From assembly GCF_001375595.1 (NCBI RefSeq), contig NZ_CVJQ01000001.1, positions 2,693,001-2,757,000 of the forward strand: a DNA stretch of 64,000 nucleotides. Reading direction: 5' to 3'. Positions 9,469-18,136 of this stretch are shown here, piece by piece. The position numbers and the translations under genes were made by a program. A model generated the notes under the pieces. It saw nothing but the letters and a program-made list of their open reading frames with translations, did no database searches and had not been told where the DNA came from. The DNA is from Phenylobacterium immobile (ATCC 35973) (lineage in GTDB: Bacteria > Pseudomonadota > Alphaproteobacteria > Caulobacterales > Caulobacteraceae). How positions within the stretch are numbered: position 1 is the first letter of the stretch; each line of letters starts with the position of its first letter.

Positions 9469-10671
9469 TCAGCCGCTGGTCCAGCTCTGATCGCTGCGAA
9501 CTTCCTCGTCGTGCTCGCCCAGGCGTGGTGGGGCGCGATCGGCCATCTGGCCCACGCCATCGATGACGATCGGCGAGCGCAGTCCCGGCGCCAAGCCGCC
9601 CGCCGCCTGCGGGTCGGCCAAGTCGTGGCGCATGCCCCGGTGGACGACCTGCGGATGGGCGAAGACCTCGGCCATATTATTGACGGGCCCAACGGGCACC
9701 TTCAGCGCGGTCAACTTGGCCACGAGCTCAGCGCTGGTGAAACGCGCGGTCCCCAGCGACAGGCGGCTCATGATGTCGGCGCGGTTGCGCACGCGGTCCG
9801 GGTTGCCGGCGAACATCGGATCCTGCGCCAACTCCTGTAGGCTCAGGGCCTCGCAGAAGCGACCGAACTGGCCGTCGTTGCCGACCGCGACGATCACCGC
9901 CCCATCGCTGGTCGGGAAGACGTCGTAGGGCACGATGGTCGGGTGGCTGTTGCCCATCCGCTGCGGCGCACTGCCGGAGATGAAATAGTTGATCGCCTGA
10001 TAGCCCAGCACCGCGACCTGCGAATCCAGCAGAGCCATGTCGATGTGCGCGCCCTGGCCGGTCGTCTCGCGAGCCCTAAGCGCCGCCAGGACGCCGACCA
10101 CCGAATAGAGGCCGGTGAAAAGGTCCGCGGCCGGATAGCCGGTCTTCATCGGCAGGCCGGCCGGGTCGCCGGTCAGGTTCATCGCCCCGGCCAAGCCCTG
10201 GATCAGGAAGTCATAGCCCGGCTCCGCAGCCGAGGGGCCATCCTGGCCGAATCCAGTAATCGAGCAATAGATGAGGCCTGGATTGATCGCCTTCAGGTCC
10301 TCGTAGCCTAAGCCACGCTTGGCCAGGTCGCCGACCTTGAAATTCTCGATCACCACGTCGGCGTGGGTCGCCAGGTTGCGGACGAAATCGCGGCCCTCCG
10401 GCGCGTCGAAGTCGGCCTGCACCGAGCGCTTGCCGCGGTTGGTCGAGTGGAAATATCCGGCCGCGCCGGCCGAACCGTCAGCGGCCTCGATGAAGGGGGG
10501 CCCCCAGCGGCGGGTGTCGTCGCCGACCCCCGCGCGTTCGACCTTGACCACATCGGCGCCCAGGTCGGCCAGCAGTTGACCGGCCCAGGGGCCCGCAAGG
10601 ATCCGCGCCAGTTCCAGGACCTTCAGGCCCGCGAGCGGCCCGCCCTTAGGTCCGCTGGGCGCCTCGCTCAT
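9469..10671 (-). CDS. gcdG: Family III (CaiB/BaiF) CoA transferase, probably succinyl-CoA:glutarate CoA-transferase
   Basis: 400 residues. It begins with the CaiB/BaiF signature [50 protein letters not shown] and [15 protein letters not shown] follow, with the catalytic aspartate expected in the latter segment. Its start overlaps the stop of the glutaryl-CoA dehydrogenase gene by four bases, so the two are translationally coupled. In Pseudomonas the same trio (gcdG, gcdH, gcdR) activates and oxidises glutarate from lysine breakdown. The family assignment is firm; the glutarate substrate is inferred from the neighbour. Confidence 0.87.
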   Translation of the reverse strand: MSEAPSGPKGGPLAGLKVLELARILAGPWAGQLLADLGADVVKVERAGVGDDTRRWGPPFIEAADGSAGAAGYFHSTNRGKRSVQADFDAPEGRDFVRNLATHADVVIENFKVGDLAKRGLGYEDLKAINPGLIYCSITGFGQDGPSAAEPGYDFLIQGLAGAMNLTGDPAGLPMKTGYPAADLFTGLYSVVGVLAALRARETTGQGAHIDMALLDSQVAVLGYQAINYFISGSAPQRMGNSHPTIVPYDVFPTSDGAVIVAVGNDGQFGRFCEALSLQELAQDPMFAGNPDRVRNRADIMSRLSLGTARFTSAELVAKLTALKVPVGPVNNMAEVFAHPQVVHRGMRHDLADPQAAGGLAPGLRSPIVIDGVGQMADRAPPRLGEHDEEVRSDQSWTSG

Positions 10672-11879
10672 GAGAACGCCTGCAGGCCCGTCTGAGCGCG
10701 ACCCAGGATCAGGCCGTGAACGTCATAGGCGCCTTCATAGGTGTTCACCGTCTCAAGATTCATGGCGTGGCGCATGACGTGGTAGCTTTCATGGATCCCG
10801 TTACCGCCGTGGATATCGCGCGCCTTTCGCGCAATCTCCAGGGCCCGACCCGCATTCCAGCGCTTGATCATCGAGACCATTTCCGGCGCCGCCTTGCCGT
10901 CGTCGAACAGCCGGCCGACCCTCAGGGCCGCCTGCAGCCCGAAGGCGATCTCGGTCTGCATGTCGGCGAGCTTCGTCTGAACCAGCTGGGTCGCGGCCAG
11001 GGGCCGGCCGAATTGACGACGTTCCATGGCGTAGTCTCTAGCCCCCTGCCAGCAGGCCTCAGCCGCGCCCATGGCGCCCCAAGCAATGCCGTAACGCGCG
11101 CGATTGAGGCAGCCGAAGGGCCCGGCCAGACCGCTGACGGCCGGCAGCAGGGCGTCTTCGCCGACCTCGACATTGTCGAGCATGATCTCACCGGTGATCG
11201 AGGCGCGGAGCGACATCTTGCCCTCGATCTTGGGCGCGCTCAGACCCGGGGCGCCCTTCTCGATGATGAAGCCCTTGATGCGGCCGTCATGAGCGTCCGA
11301 GGTCGCCCAAACCACGAAGACATCGGCGATCGGGGCGTTGGTGATCCAGGTCTTAGACCCGTTAATCCGATAGCCGCCGCCCGGAAGAGCCTCGGCGCGA
11401 GTCTTCATCGAGCCCGGATCAGAGCCCGCGCTGGGTTCTGTCAGGCCGAAACAGCCAATCCATTCGCCGGTGACCAGCTTCGGCAGGTACTTTTCGCGCT
11501 GGGCTTCGGTGCCGTAGGCGTTGATCGGGTGCATGACCAGTGACGACTGGACCGACAGCATCGAGCGGTAGCCAGAGTCGACGCGCTCGATCTCGCGAGC
11601 CACCAGGCCGTAAGCGACATAGGAGGATTCCGAACCGCCGTATTCGGCGGGGACGGTGACGCCGAGCAAGCCCAGCTCACCCATCTCGCGGAAGATTTCC
11701 GGATCGGTGTATTCGTCGCGATAGGCCTGGATCACCCGCGGCGCGAGTTTCTCCTGGGCGTACCGACGCGCCATGTCGCGGATTTGCGCCTCTTCCTCGA
11801 CCAGCTGACCTTCGAGCAACAGCGGGTCTTCCCACGCGAACGCATGGCCGACGGCCTTATCCTTGTATTTCTCGCTCAT
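10668..11879 (-). CDS. gcdH: Glutaryl-CoA dehydrogenase
   Basis: 403 residues. Acyl-CoA dehydrogenase that oxidises and decarboxylates glutaryl-CoA to crotonyl-CoA in lysine, hydroxylysine and tryptophan breakdown. Family-specific stretches are [15 protein letters not shown] (FAD/substrate), [30 protein letters not shown] and [13 protein letters not shown]. The catalytic glutamate sits in [20 protein letters not shown] (Glu382). The N-terminal block [17 protein letters not shown] is also typical of GcdH rather than short-chain dehydrogenases. First gene of the leftward unit; a divergent LysR gene lies upstream. Confidence 0.95.
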   Translation of the reverse strand: MSEKYKDKAVGHAFAWEDPLLLEGQLVEEEAQIRDMARRYAQEKLAPRVIQAYRDEYTDPEIFREMGELGLLGVTVPAEYGGSESSYVAYGLVAREIERVDSGYRSMLSVQSSLVMHPINAYGTEAQREKYLPKLVTGEWIGCFGLTEPSAGSDPGSMKTRAEALPGGGYRINGSKTWITNAPIADVFVVWATSDAHDGRIKGFIIEKGAPGLSAPKIEGKMSLRASITGEIMLDNVEVGEDALLPAVSGLAGPFGCLNRARYGIAWGAMGAAEACWQGARDYAMERRQFGRPLAATQLVQTKLADMQTEIAFGLQAALRVGRLFDDGKAAPEMVSMIKRWNAGRALEIARKARDIHGGNGIHESYHVMRHAMNLETVNTYEGAYDVHGLILGRAQTGLQAFS

Positions 11880-11964
11880 GGCCGCCCATTCCCTTCACGC
11901 TGCCTTCGCGAGGAAAATACCGTCATCGACAGGGGGTCGTGAAACGAGATATTGGTACAATCTT

Positions 11965-11979
11965 ATTCCATTCTGGAAT
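11965..11979. promoter_or_regulatory. LysR-type regulator binding palindrome
   Basis: Perfect inverted repeat ATTCCA-TTC-TGGAAT, which also fits the T-N11-A rule for LysR-type sites. It lies six bases before the start of the divergent LysR gene and 86 bases before gcdH, where a site for both autorepression and activation of gcdHG would be expected. Function is inferred. Confidence 0.6.
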
Positions 11980-11984
11980 GACCC

Positions 11985-12884
11985 ATGCGCCGCGGCCACC
12001 CCGCTTCCATGAGCTGCCTGATCGCCTTCGAATGCGTGGCGCGCCACGGCGGCGTGTCACGGGCGGCGGCGGAGCTGAACCTCACCCAGAGCGCGGTGTC
12101 GCGGCAGATCCTGCAACTGGAGGCCGAGCTGGGCGCCGCGCTTTTTAAGCGGGTCCGTCAGCGCCTGGTCCTCACCGAAGCGGGCGCGGTCTACGCCGCG
12201 GACGTCCGCCGCATCCTGGCCGAACTCGCCGACACCACCTATCGGGCGATGGGTCTGGGGGGCGAGGACCAGACCCTGAACATCACCGTCCTGCCGACCT
12301 TTGGCGCCCGCTGGCTGGTGCCCAGGTTACCCAGGTTCCAGGCCCGCTGGCCCGGCGTGACAGTCAATGTCGACACCAGCGTCATCCCCTTCGATTTCGC
12401 CGACAGCCCCTATGATGCGGCCATCCAGTTCGGCGCCACCGACTGGGCCGGGGCCGAGTCGACCTTTCTGATCGGCGAGACCATGGTTTGCGTCTGCAGC
12501 CCGGCCTACGCCCGGGCTCTGAAGACGGAGCGCGACCTGCAGCACGCGACCTTGCTGCACCAGACGACGCGCCCCACAGCCTGGACCAACTGGCTGGAAC
12601 AAGGCGACCTGGATCTCGGCCAAGCCTTCCGCGGGCCCCGCTTCGCCCAGTTTTCCATGGTCGCCCAGGCCGCGACCGCAGGCATGGGCGTTGGCCTGAT
12701 TCCGCGCTTTCTGGTGGAGGCGGAGCTCGCCGCCGGCGCCATCGTCACGCCCTTCGCCCGATCTCTGGCGACCCAGGGCGCCTACTATGTGGCCTCGCCC
12801 GAGACCCGCTCGACCAAGCCCCTGGTCCGCGCCTTCGTGGCCTGGGTGGCGGAGGAAGCGCAGACCAGCGCGCGCCTCGAATAG
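11985..12884 (+). CDS. gcdR: LysR-family regulator of the glutarate genes (GcdR/GcvA-like)
   Basis: 299 residues. N-terminal winged helix-turn-helix (residues about 8-65: FECVARHGGVSRAAAELNLTQSAVSRQILQLE) followed by a periplasmic-binding-protein-like effector domain. It is divergent from gcdH, with a T-N11-A palindrome in the shared 105-base gap. The sequence resembles the GcvA/GcdR branch, and the position matches the gcdR-gcdHG arrangement of pseudomonads. The effector, perhaps glutarate or glutaryl-CoA, is inferred. The LysR family call is sure; the specific symbol is less so. Confidence 0.85.
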   Translation: MRRGHPASMSCLIAFECVARHGGVSRAAAELNLTQSAVSRQILQLEAELGAALFKRVRQRLVLTEAGAVYAADVRRILAELADTTYRAMGLGGEDQTLNITVLPTFGARWLVPRLPRFQARWPGVTVNVDTSVIPFDFADSPYDAAIQFGATDWAGAESTFLIGETMVCVCSPAYARALKTERDLQHATLLHQTTRPTAWTNWLEQGDLDLGQAFRGPRFAQFSMVAQAATAGMGVGLIPRFLVEAELAAGAIVTPFARSLATQGAYYVASPETRSTKPLVRAFVAWVAEEAQTSARLE

Positions 12885-12983
12885 ACGGCTAGGCCGCCGG
12901 ACAGCGTTTCCTGATAGCTTGTCTGGCATGCTTGGCGGTTAATCTCTATTGGCTCCGTGGGGTATAAGGAGTTGTCTGCGCCC

Positions 12984-13547
12984 ATGACCTCTCAACCCAA
13001 ACCGTCGGCGCTTGCCCAGGCGATCGAGGCGATCGAGATGCTGATCCTCGAGACTTCGGACGAAGCGCGCCTGCTGCAGACGGGCGCCGAAATCCTTGGT
13101 CGCTTGGTCGCGCAGGACGATTGGCTCGACCCGCGTTTCGCGCAGGCCGACGCATCGAGGTACCGGCAGTACCTGCTTCATCGTGACCCCGACGCTCGTT
13201 TCTCGCTGGTGAGCTTTGTGTGGGGGCCCGGCCAGGCGACACCCATCCATGACCACACCGTCTGGGGTTTGGTCGCCATGCTGCGCGGTTCCGAATATGC
13301 TCAGCCCTATGTGCTCGACGCCGACGGCCTGAGAACCGCCGGCCCCGTGCAGCGGCTGGAGCCGGGCGATGTCGAGGCCGTGTCGCCTCGGATCGGCGAT
13401 ATCCACCGCGTTTGGAACGCCTACGATGATCGCGTATCGATCAGCATCCATCTATATGGGGCCGACATCGGCGCTGTGTCGCGCCACACCTACGACGCCT
13501 CTGGCGCCGCCAAGACCTTCATCTCCGGCTATTCCGAGCTCTCCTGA
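12984..13547 (+). CDS. Thiol dioxygenase (cysteine / 3-mercaptopropionate dioxygenase)
   Basis: 187 residues, cupin fold. It adds O2 to a thiol to give a sulfinate. The three-histidine iron site is visible: His89-x-His91 in TPIHDHTVWGLVAMLRG, and His141 in GDIHRVWN. A Ser154-His156-Tyr158 arrangement (SISIHLYG) matches the catalytic triad of bacterial 3-mercaptopropionate and cysteine dioxygenases. The ATG at 12984 is used because AAGGAG lies 11 bases upstream; a GTG at 12957 would add nine residues. Its stop overlaps the ATG of the rhodanese gene by one base, so the pair is coupled. Confidence 0.9.
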   Translation: MTSQPKPSALAQAIEAIEMLILETSDEARLLQTGAEILGRLVAQDDWLDPRFAQADASRYRQYLLHRDPDARFSLVSFVWGPGQATPIHDHTVWGLVAMLRGSEYAQPYVLDADGLRTAGPVQRLEPGDVEAVSPRIGDIHRVWNAYDDRVSISIHLYGADIGAVSRHTYDASGAAKTFISGYSELS

Positions 13548-15097
13548 TGTCCTTTCCCGAAATCTCTCCCGCCGCCGTCCGCCAGGCTTTCCTGCTTGGC
13601 GCGGAAATCGCCCTCATCGACGCGCGAGAAGAGGCGCCCTACGCCCTTGACCACCCGCTGTTCGCCGCGCAGCTGTCGGTGACGCGCCTTGAGCTCGACG
13701 CGTTCGACCGCCTGCCGCGCCGCGATGTGGCGATCGTCGTCTATGACGACGGGGAGGGCTTGGCCGAGCGCCTGGCGAACGGCCTCGCGGCCCTCGGCTT
13801 CAGTGATATCAGCCTGATGGCAGGCGGCCTCAAAGGCTGGCGCGACGCCGGATTTGAGCTCTTCCAAGACGTGAATTCCGCCAGCAAGGCTTTCGGCGAA
13901 TTGGTCGAAAGCCGGCGCCACACGCCGTCGATCGCCGCCGAAGCCGCCTTGGCCGCCATCAGGACCGATCCAAACCTCGTGGTGCTCGATGCGCGCCGCT
14001 ACGACGAATACAAAACAATGAGCATCCCACGCGGCGTCAGCGTTCCGGGCGCAGAGCTGGTCCTGCGCGCGCCACAGATCGCCGGCGATCCCACGACGAC
14101 CATCATCGTCAACTGCGCCGGGCGCACCCGCAGCATCATCGGCGCCCAGTCGCTGATCAACGCAGGCGTCCCGAACCCTGTCGTCGCCCTGCGCAACGGC
14201 GCCATCGGCTGGCAGCTCGCTGGCCAAAGCCTCGATCACGGCCGCGAAGATCGCTTCCCTGAGGTGTCCGACGTGGTCGCCAATGAGGCCCGTGGCCGCG
14301 CCCGCGACGTCGCCTATCGCGCCGGCGTCAAACACATCAGCGCCGCCGACATCGCCGTCCTGGCCGCCGACCCTCGCCGCACCCTCTATCGCTTCGACGT
14401 TCGCACGCCGGAGGAGCACGCCGAGGGCCATCCTGAGGGCTTCGTCTCCGCGCCCGGCGGGCAGCTGGTGCAGGAAACCGACATGGCCGCGCCCGTGCGC
14501 GGCGCCCGGATAGTCCTCTTCGATCCTCGCGGCGTGCGGGCCGATATGACCGGCTCCTGGCTCGCCCAGATGGGCTGGGAAACCTATGTCGTCGACGAGA
14601 CGATGCCGCTGACTAAAGGGCCCCGGAAGGCGGCCAGGCCCGCCATCGCGCGTGCGCCGACGATCCGAGCCGAGGCGCTGGCCGCAGAATTGGCCGGCGG
14701 CGCGGCCACGCTGGTCTACGTGGGCTCCAGCAAGGTCTATGGCCGCAGCCATCCGGCCGGCGCGCACTTCGTCAACCGCAGCCGCCTAGGCGCCGACCTC
14801 GCCGGCTTGCCGGCGAAGGCCCTGGTCTTCATGGCCGAGGACGCTGACCTCGCCCACCTGGCCGCCGTTGAAGCCGGCGGCCGCGTGTTCGAGGGCGGAA
14901 CCGCCGCGTGGGCGGCGGCTGGCCTGGCCGTCGAAAGCGGCCTCGCCGGGGCGATCTCGCCGCCCGACGACGTCTATCGGCGGCCCTATGAGGGCGCCGA
15001 CCACGATCCGGCGGCCATGCAGGCCTATCTGGACTGGGAGTTCGGCCTCGTCGATCAGCTGAAGCGCGACGGCACGCACGGCTTCACGGTGATCTAA
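13547..15097 (+). CDS. Four-domain rhodanese-like protein
   Basis: 516 residues containing four tandem rhodanese-like units (about 1-110, 125-240, 260-370, 375-470), followed by a tail rich in Tyr/Asp/Trp. Only the second unit keeps the catalytic cysteine loop (VNCAGRTRS, Cys190); the equivalent loops in units 1, 3 and 4 read VVYDDGEGL, VLFDPRGVRA and VFMAEDAD, without Cys. Rhodaneses move sulfane sulfur via a Cys-persulfide. Its ATG overlaps the dioxygenase stop, which suggests handling of sulfur from the dioxygenase product or substrate. The exact reaction is unknown. Confidence 0.87.
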   Translation: MSFPEISPAAVRQAFLLGAEIALIDAREEAPYALDHPLFAAQLSVTRLELDAFDRLPRRDVAIVVYDDGEGLAERLANGLAALGFSDISLMAGGLKGWRDAGFELFQDVNSASKAFGELVESRRHTPSIAAEAALAAIRTDPNLVVLDARRYDEYKTMSIPRGVSVPGAELVLRAPQIAGDPTTTIIVNCAGRTRSIIGAQSLINAGVPNPVVALRNGAIGWQLAGQSLDHGREDRFPEVSDVVANEARGRARDVAYRAGVKHISAADIAVLAADPRRTLYRFDVRTPEEHAEGHPEGFVSAPGGQLVQETDMAAPVRGARIVLFDPRGVRADMTGSWLAQMGWETYVVDETMPLTKGPRKAARPAIARAPTIRAEALAAELAGGAATLVYVGSSKVYGRSHPAGAHFVNRSRLGADLAGLPAKALVFMAEDADLAHLAAVEAGGRVFEGGTAAWAAAGLAVESGLAGAISPPDDVYRRPYEGADHDPAAMQAYLDWEFGLVDQLKRDGTHGFTVI

Positions 15098-15162
15098 GCT
15101 GCTGGCGCCCGCCATGGCGCCAGCATAGGTTCGGTCATGCGCCTCACTCTGCAAGCCTCCGC

Positions 15163-15969
15163 GTGACCGCGCCTGCCCGTACCCCACGGACGCCGCGTAC
15201 CCCCTGGCGGCGCTTCCGCATCCAGCTCCGCAGTCTCTACCACGGCCAGTCGCCGCAATCGGTGCGCTTCCGCCTGGCGATCATCGTCGTCGACCTGGCG
15301 CTGATCGGCTTCTTCATCGCCGCGCCCCTGTTGCGCGACGCGCCCTATTTCCTGGCGCTCGATTACTTCTGCGCGGCCGTGCTCGCCTGCGACATGGCGG
15401 CCCGGGCGCTCGCCTTCCGCTCGATCATCGCCTTCCTCAAGCGTCCCATCGTCTGGGCCGATCTGTTCGTCCTCGCGACGTTGCTCGCGCCGAACCTGGC
15501 CTTCAACCTGGGCTTCCTGCGGGTCCTGCGCCTCTGGACGCTGTTCCACAGCGAGTTCTTCTGGGCGACCATCGGCCGGCGCTATGACGACACCCGCGTC
15601 GAGGACGTCACCCGCGCGGGCGTCACCCTCCTGACCTTCCTCTTCATCATCACCGGCTTCGTCTACACGAGCTTCGCCGGACGCCATGCCGGCATCGACG
15701 GCTATGTGGACGCCCTCTACTTCACGGTGGCCACGCTCACGACGACCGGCTTCGGCGACATCGTCCTGCCCGGGACCTGGGGCAAGCTGGTCTCCATCGC
15801 CACCATGATCTGCGGCATCACCCTGTTCGTACGATTGGCCCAGGCGCTCTTCCGGCCGCACAAGGTCAGGTTCACCTGCCCGACCTGCGCCCTTATGGAG
15901 CACGACCCCGACGCCGTGCACTGTAAGGCCTGCGGGACGATACTGAACATCCCGAACAACGAGGCCTAG
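15163..15969 (+). CDS. Voltage-gated-type potassium channel with C-terminal zinc ribbon
   Basis: 268 residues. Six hydrophobic segments: about 38-57, 63-84, 95-112, an S4-like LRVLRLW stretch near 119-125, 153-172 and 209-230. A pore loop with selectivity filter TTTGFGDI (193-200) lies between the last two. After the inner helix comes a short zinc ribbon with Cys239, Cys242, Cys254 and Cys257 (CPTC...CKACG). The start is GTG at 15163; an ATG at 15136 is in another frame. It converges on xthA with a four-base overlap. The ion-channel call is firm; gating and the role of the ribbon are unknown. Confidence 0.87.
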   Translation: MTAPARTPRTPRTPWRRFRIQLRSLYHGQSPQSVRFRLAIIVVDLALIGFFIAAPLLRDAPYFLALDYFCAAVLACDMAARALAFRSIIAFLKRPIVWADLFVLATLLAPNLAFNLGFLRVLRLWTLFHSEFFWATIGRRYDDTRVEDVTRAGVTLLTFLFIITGFVYTSFAGRHAGIDGYVDALYFTVATLTTTGFGDIVLPGTWGKLVSIATMICGITLFVRLAQALFRPHKVRFTCPTCALMEHDPDAVHCKACGTILNIPNNEA

Positions 15970-16760
15970 GGCTTCAGCTCCACCCACACCGGGCCGTGGT
16001 CGCTGGGCTTCTCACGCCCGCGGAAGTCGCGATCCACGCCGGCGTCGACAAAGCGCTGGGCCGCCGCGGGACTCAACAATAGGTGGTCGATCCTCAGGCC
16101 AGCGTCGCGGGCGAACGCGTTCCGCCAGTGCTTCCAGAAGGTGTAGACCGTCTCGTCCGGATAGCGCCGCCTTAAGGCGTCAACCCAGCCGGCCTCAATC
16201 ATCGCCGCGAACCCCTGCTTTAGCGCCGGCTGGAACAGGGCGTCGTCGCGCCAGCGATCGGGGACATAGACGTCGGCGTCGGTGGGGATGATGTTGTAGT
16301 CGCCGGCCAGCACCACCGGCTGGCCGCTCCCCAGCAACTCATCAGCGCGAGCCATGAAACGCTCATACCAGGCCAGCTTCGCCGCATACTTCTCGCTGCC
16401 TGTGGGATTGCCGTTGGGCGCGTAGAGACAGCCGACCAGCACGCCGGACACCGCGCCTTCGATGTAACGAGCCTGAGCGCTGGCCAACTCGCCGGGCAGG
16501 TTGCGCCGGGTCTCGATGGGCGCCGTCCCGCGCGCCAGGAGGGCGACCCCATTCCAGCTCTTCTGGCCCAGCCAGATCGCCCCATAGCCGGCCTTTTCGA
16601 AGGCGCCCGCCGGAAAGCGTTCGTCCGGCGCCTTCAGCTCTTGCAGGCAGACGGCGTCGGGCTGGGTCTCCGCCAGCCAGTCGAGCACTAGCGGCAACCG
16701 GCCGGTCACCCCGTTCACATTGAAGGTCGCGATCCGCAAAGGATTGGCCCCTGAACTCAA
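15966..16760 (-). CDS. xthA: Exodeoxyribonuclease III
   Basis: 264 residues, the usual size. AP endonuclease and 3'-5' exonuclease of base excision repair. Endonuclease/exonuclease/phosphatase motifs in order: IATFNVNGV at the N-terminus, CLQELKAPDERFP with the metal-binding Glu, VVLAGDYNIIP with the catalytic Asp and Asn, LRIDHLLLSP, and SDHGPVWVEL with the final Asp-His pair. It reads towards the channel gene and overlaps its end by four bases. Confidence 0.94.
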   Translation of the reverse strand: MSSGANPLRIATFNVNGVTGRLPLVLDWLAETQPDAVCLQELKAPDERFPAGAFEKAGYGAIWLGQKSWNGVALLARGTAPIETRRNLPGELASAQARYIEGAVSGVLVGCLYAPNGNPTGSEKYAAKLAWYERFMARADELLGSGQPVVLAGDYNIIPTDADVYVPDRWRDDALFQPALKQGFAAMIEAGWVDALRRRYPDETVYTFWKHWRNAFARDAGLRIDHLLLSPAAAQRFVDAGVDRDFRGREKPSDHGPVWVELKP

Positions 16761-16833
16761 GCTGGTTCAATGCCTGTGGAACGCTCAGGCTCCGTCCGGG
16801 ATTGCAATCGCGCGTAACGCCTAAGGAGAACGC

Positions 16834-18048
16834 ATGGGCGCCCTATCGGTCCGGATACTCTTGGGCCTCGTGCTCGGCCTCACCCTAGGCGCCGTGCTGG
16901 CCCGCTGGGCGCCGGATGCGGCCACCGTCGCGCTCTTGATCGCCAAACCGATCGGCGCGCTCTGGCTGGCGGCGCTGACCATGCCCGTCGTGCCGTTAAT
17001 CTTCGGCCTCGTGGTCCTGGGCGTCGGCGGACCGACGGCCGCCGGCGGCGTCGCCGGCCGGGCCTTCCTCTGGTTTGCGGTCCTGCTCACCGGCGCCTGC
17101 GCCGTCAGCGCGGCCTTCTCGACCACCGTTCTGACCCTTTGGCCGCCGCTCCAGGCGCTGGCCCCGCCGGAAGGCCCTGGTGTTCCACCCGAGGCCATCG
17201 GCGGCGACTGGTGGAACGGCTTCATCCCGACCAATCCTGTGAAGGCCGCCGCCGAGATGGCGGTCGCGCCCTTGGTGGTCTTCGCGCTGTTCTTCGGCTT
17301 CGCCGCCCGGCGGATCGAGGAGGGGCCGCGCCTGGCGCTGCTGGCCATCATCAAGGCCATCGTCGACATCATGCTGGTGATCGTGGGCTGGGTGCTGCGG
17401 GTGGGCCCGATCGGCGTCGCCGCCCTCGCCGTCGCTGTGGGCGCACAGCTTGGGGCCGGCGCCTTCGCCGCCCTCCTGCACTACGTCTTGCTGGCGTCCG
17501 CCGCCTGCATCCTCATCGCCCTCCTGGCCTATCCTCTGGTCGTGATCTTCGGCCGCATCTCGCCGCTCGCCTTCGCCAAGGCCTGCCTGCCGGCCCAGGT
17601 CGTCGCTTTCAGCACCCAGTCGTCGCTGGCCACCCTGCCCGCCATCATCGCCACAGCGCGGCGCCTGGGGGTCTCAGCTGAGGCCGCCGGTGTCGTCGCA
17701 CCCCTGGCGGTTTCGATCTTCCGCGCCTCCAGCGCCTCGGCCAACGTCGCTGTGGCGATCTATCTCGCCCACCTGCACGGGGTGGCGCTCAGCCCGGTCG
17801 CCCTATTGCTGGCCGTACCGCTTGCCGCGGTCGTCAGCCTGGCCGCGGTCGGCCTGCCGGGCCAAGTGTCCTTCTTCGCCACCATCGCGCCGATCTGCCT
17901 GGCGCTCGGCGTGCCGATCGGCATGCTGCCGCTCCTGCTCGCGGTGGAGTCCGTTCCCGACCTCTTCCGCACCGTCGGCAACGTGACCACCGACCTGGCG
18001 GTCATGCGCATCGTCGGCCGCCGGAACGGCCTGCCTGCCGAGGGCTAG
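16834..18048 (+). CDS. Dicarboxylate/amino acid:cation symporter (DAACS family)
   Basis: 404 residues with many hydrophobic segments. Family stretches include GFIPTNPVKAAAEMAVAPLVVFALFFGFA, the serine-rich loop QVVAFSTQSSLATLPA (helical hairpin 1 region) and SVPDLFRTVGNVTTDLAVMRIV near the C-terminus with the substrate-binding Asn-Asp pattern. Members import glutamate, aspartate or C4-dicarboxylates with H+ or Na+. The precise substrate cannot be read. AAGGAG lies about six bases before the ATG. Confidence 0.9.
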   Translation: MGALSVRILLGLVLGLTLGAVLARWAPDAATVALLIAKPIGALWLAALTMPVVPLIFGLVVLGVGGPTAAGGVAGRAFLWFAVLLTGACAVSAAFSTTVLTLWPPLQALAPPEGPGVPPEAIGGDWWNGFIPTNPVKAAAEMAVAPLVVFALFFGFAARRIEEGPRLALLAIIKAIVDIMLVIVGWVLRVGPIGVAALAVAVGAQLGAGAFAALLHYVLLASAACILIALLAYPLVVIFGRISPLAFAKACLPAQVVAFSTQSSLATLPAIIATARRLGVSAEAAGVVAPLAVSIFRASSASANVAVAIYLAHLHGVALSPVALLLAVPLAAVVSLAAVGLPGQVSFFATIAPICLALGVPIGMLPLLLAVESVPDLFRTVGNVTTDLAVMRIVGRRNGLPAEG

Positions 18049-18058
18049 AACAGTTATA

Positions 18059-18069
18059 TCGGTAACCGA
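18059..18069. promoter_or_regulatory. Possible operator palindrome upstream of an efflux gene
   Basis: Inverted repeat TCGGT-A-ACCGA in the 88-base gap between the symporter and the DHA2 exporter. Such short symmetric sites often serve repressors of efflux genes, but no regulator gene is adjacent, and an 11-base palindrome can arise by chance. Confidence 0.25.
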
Positions 18070-18136
18070 ACTAAAGACGCTGGCGAGGCCCGCGGACCCG
18101 CTCTATTAAGCGCGCACGCCGCCCGAGTGATCGCCT

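Noticed and set aside
13529-14767. A 412-codon minus-strand frame opposite the rhodanese gene
   Set aside because: Mirror of the coding frame typical of high GC at third positions; no ribosome-binding site or family resemblance.
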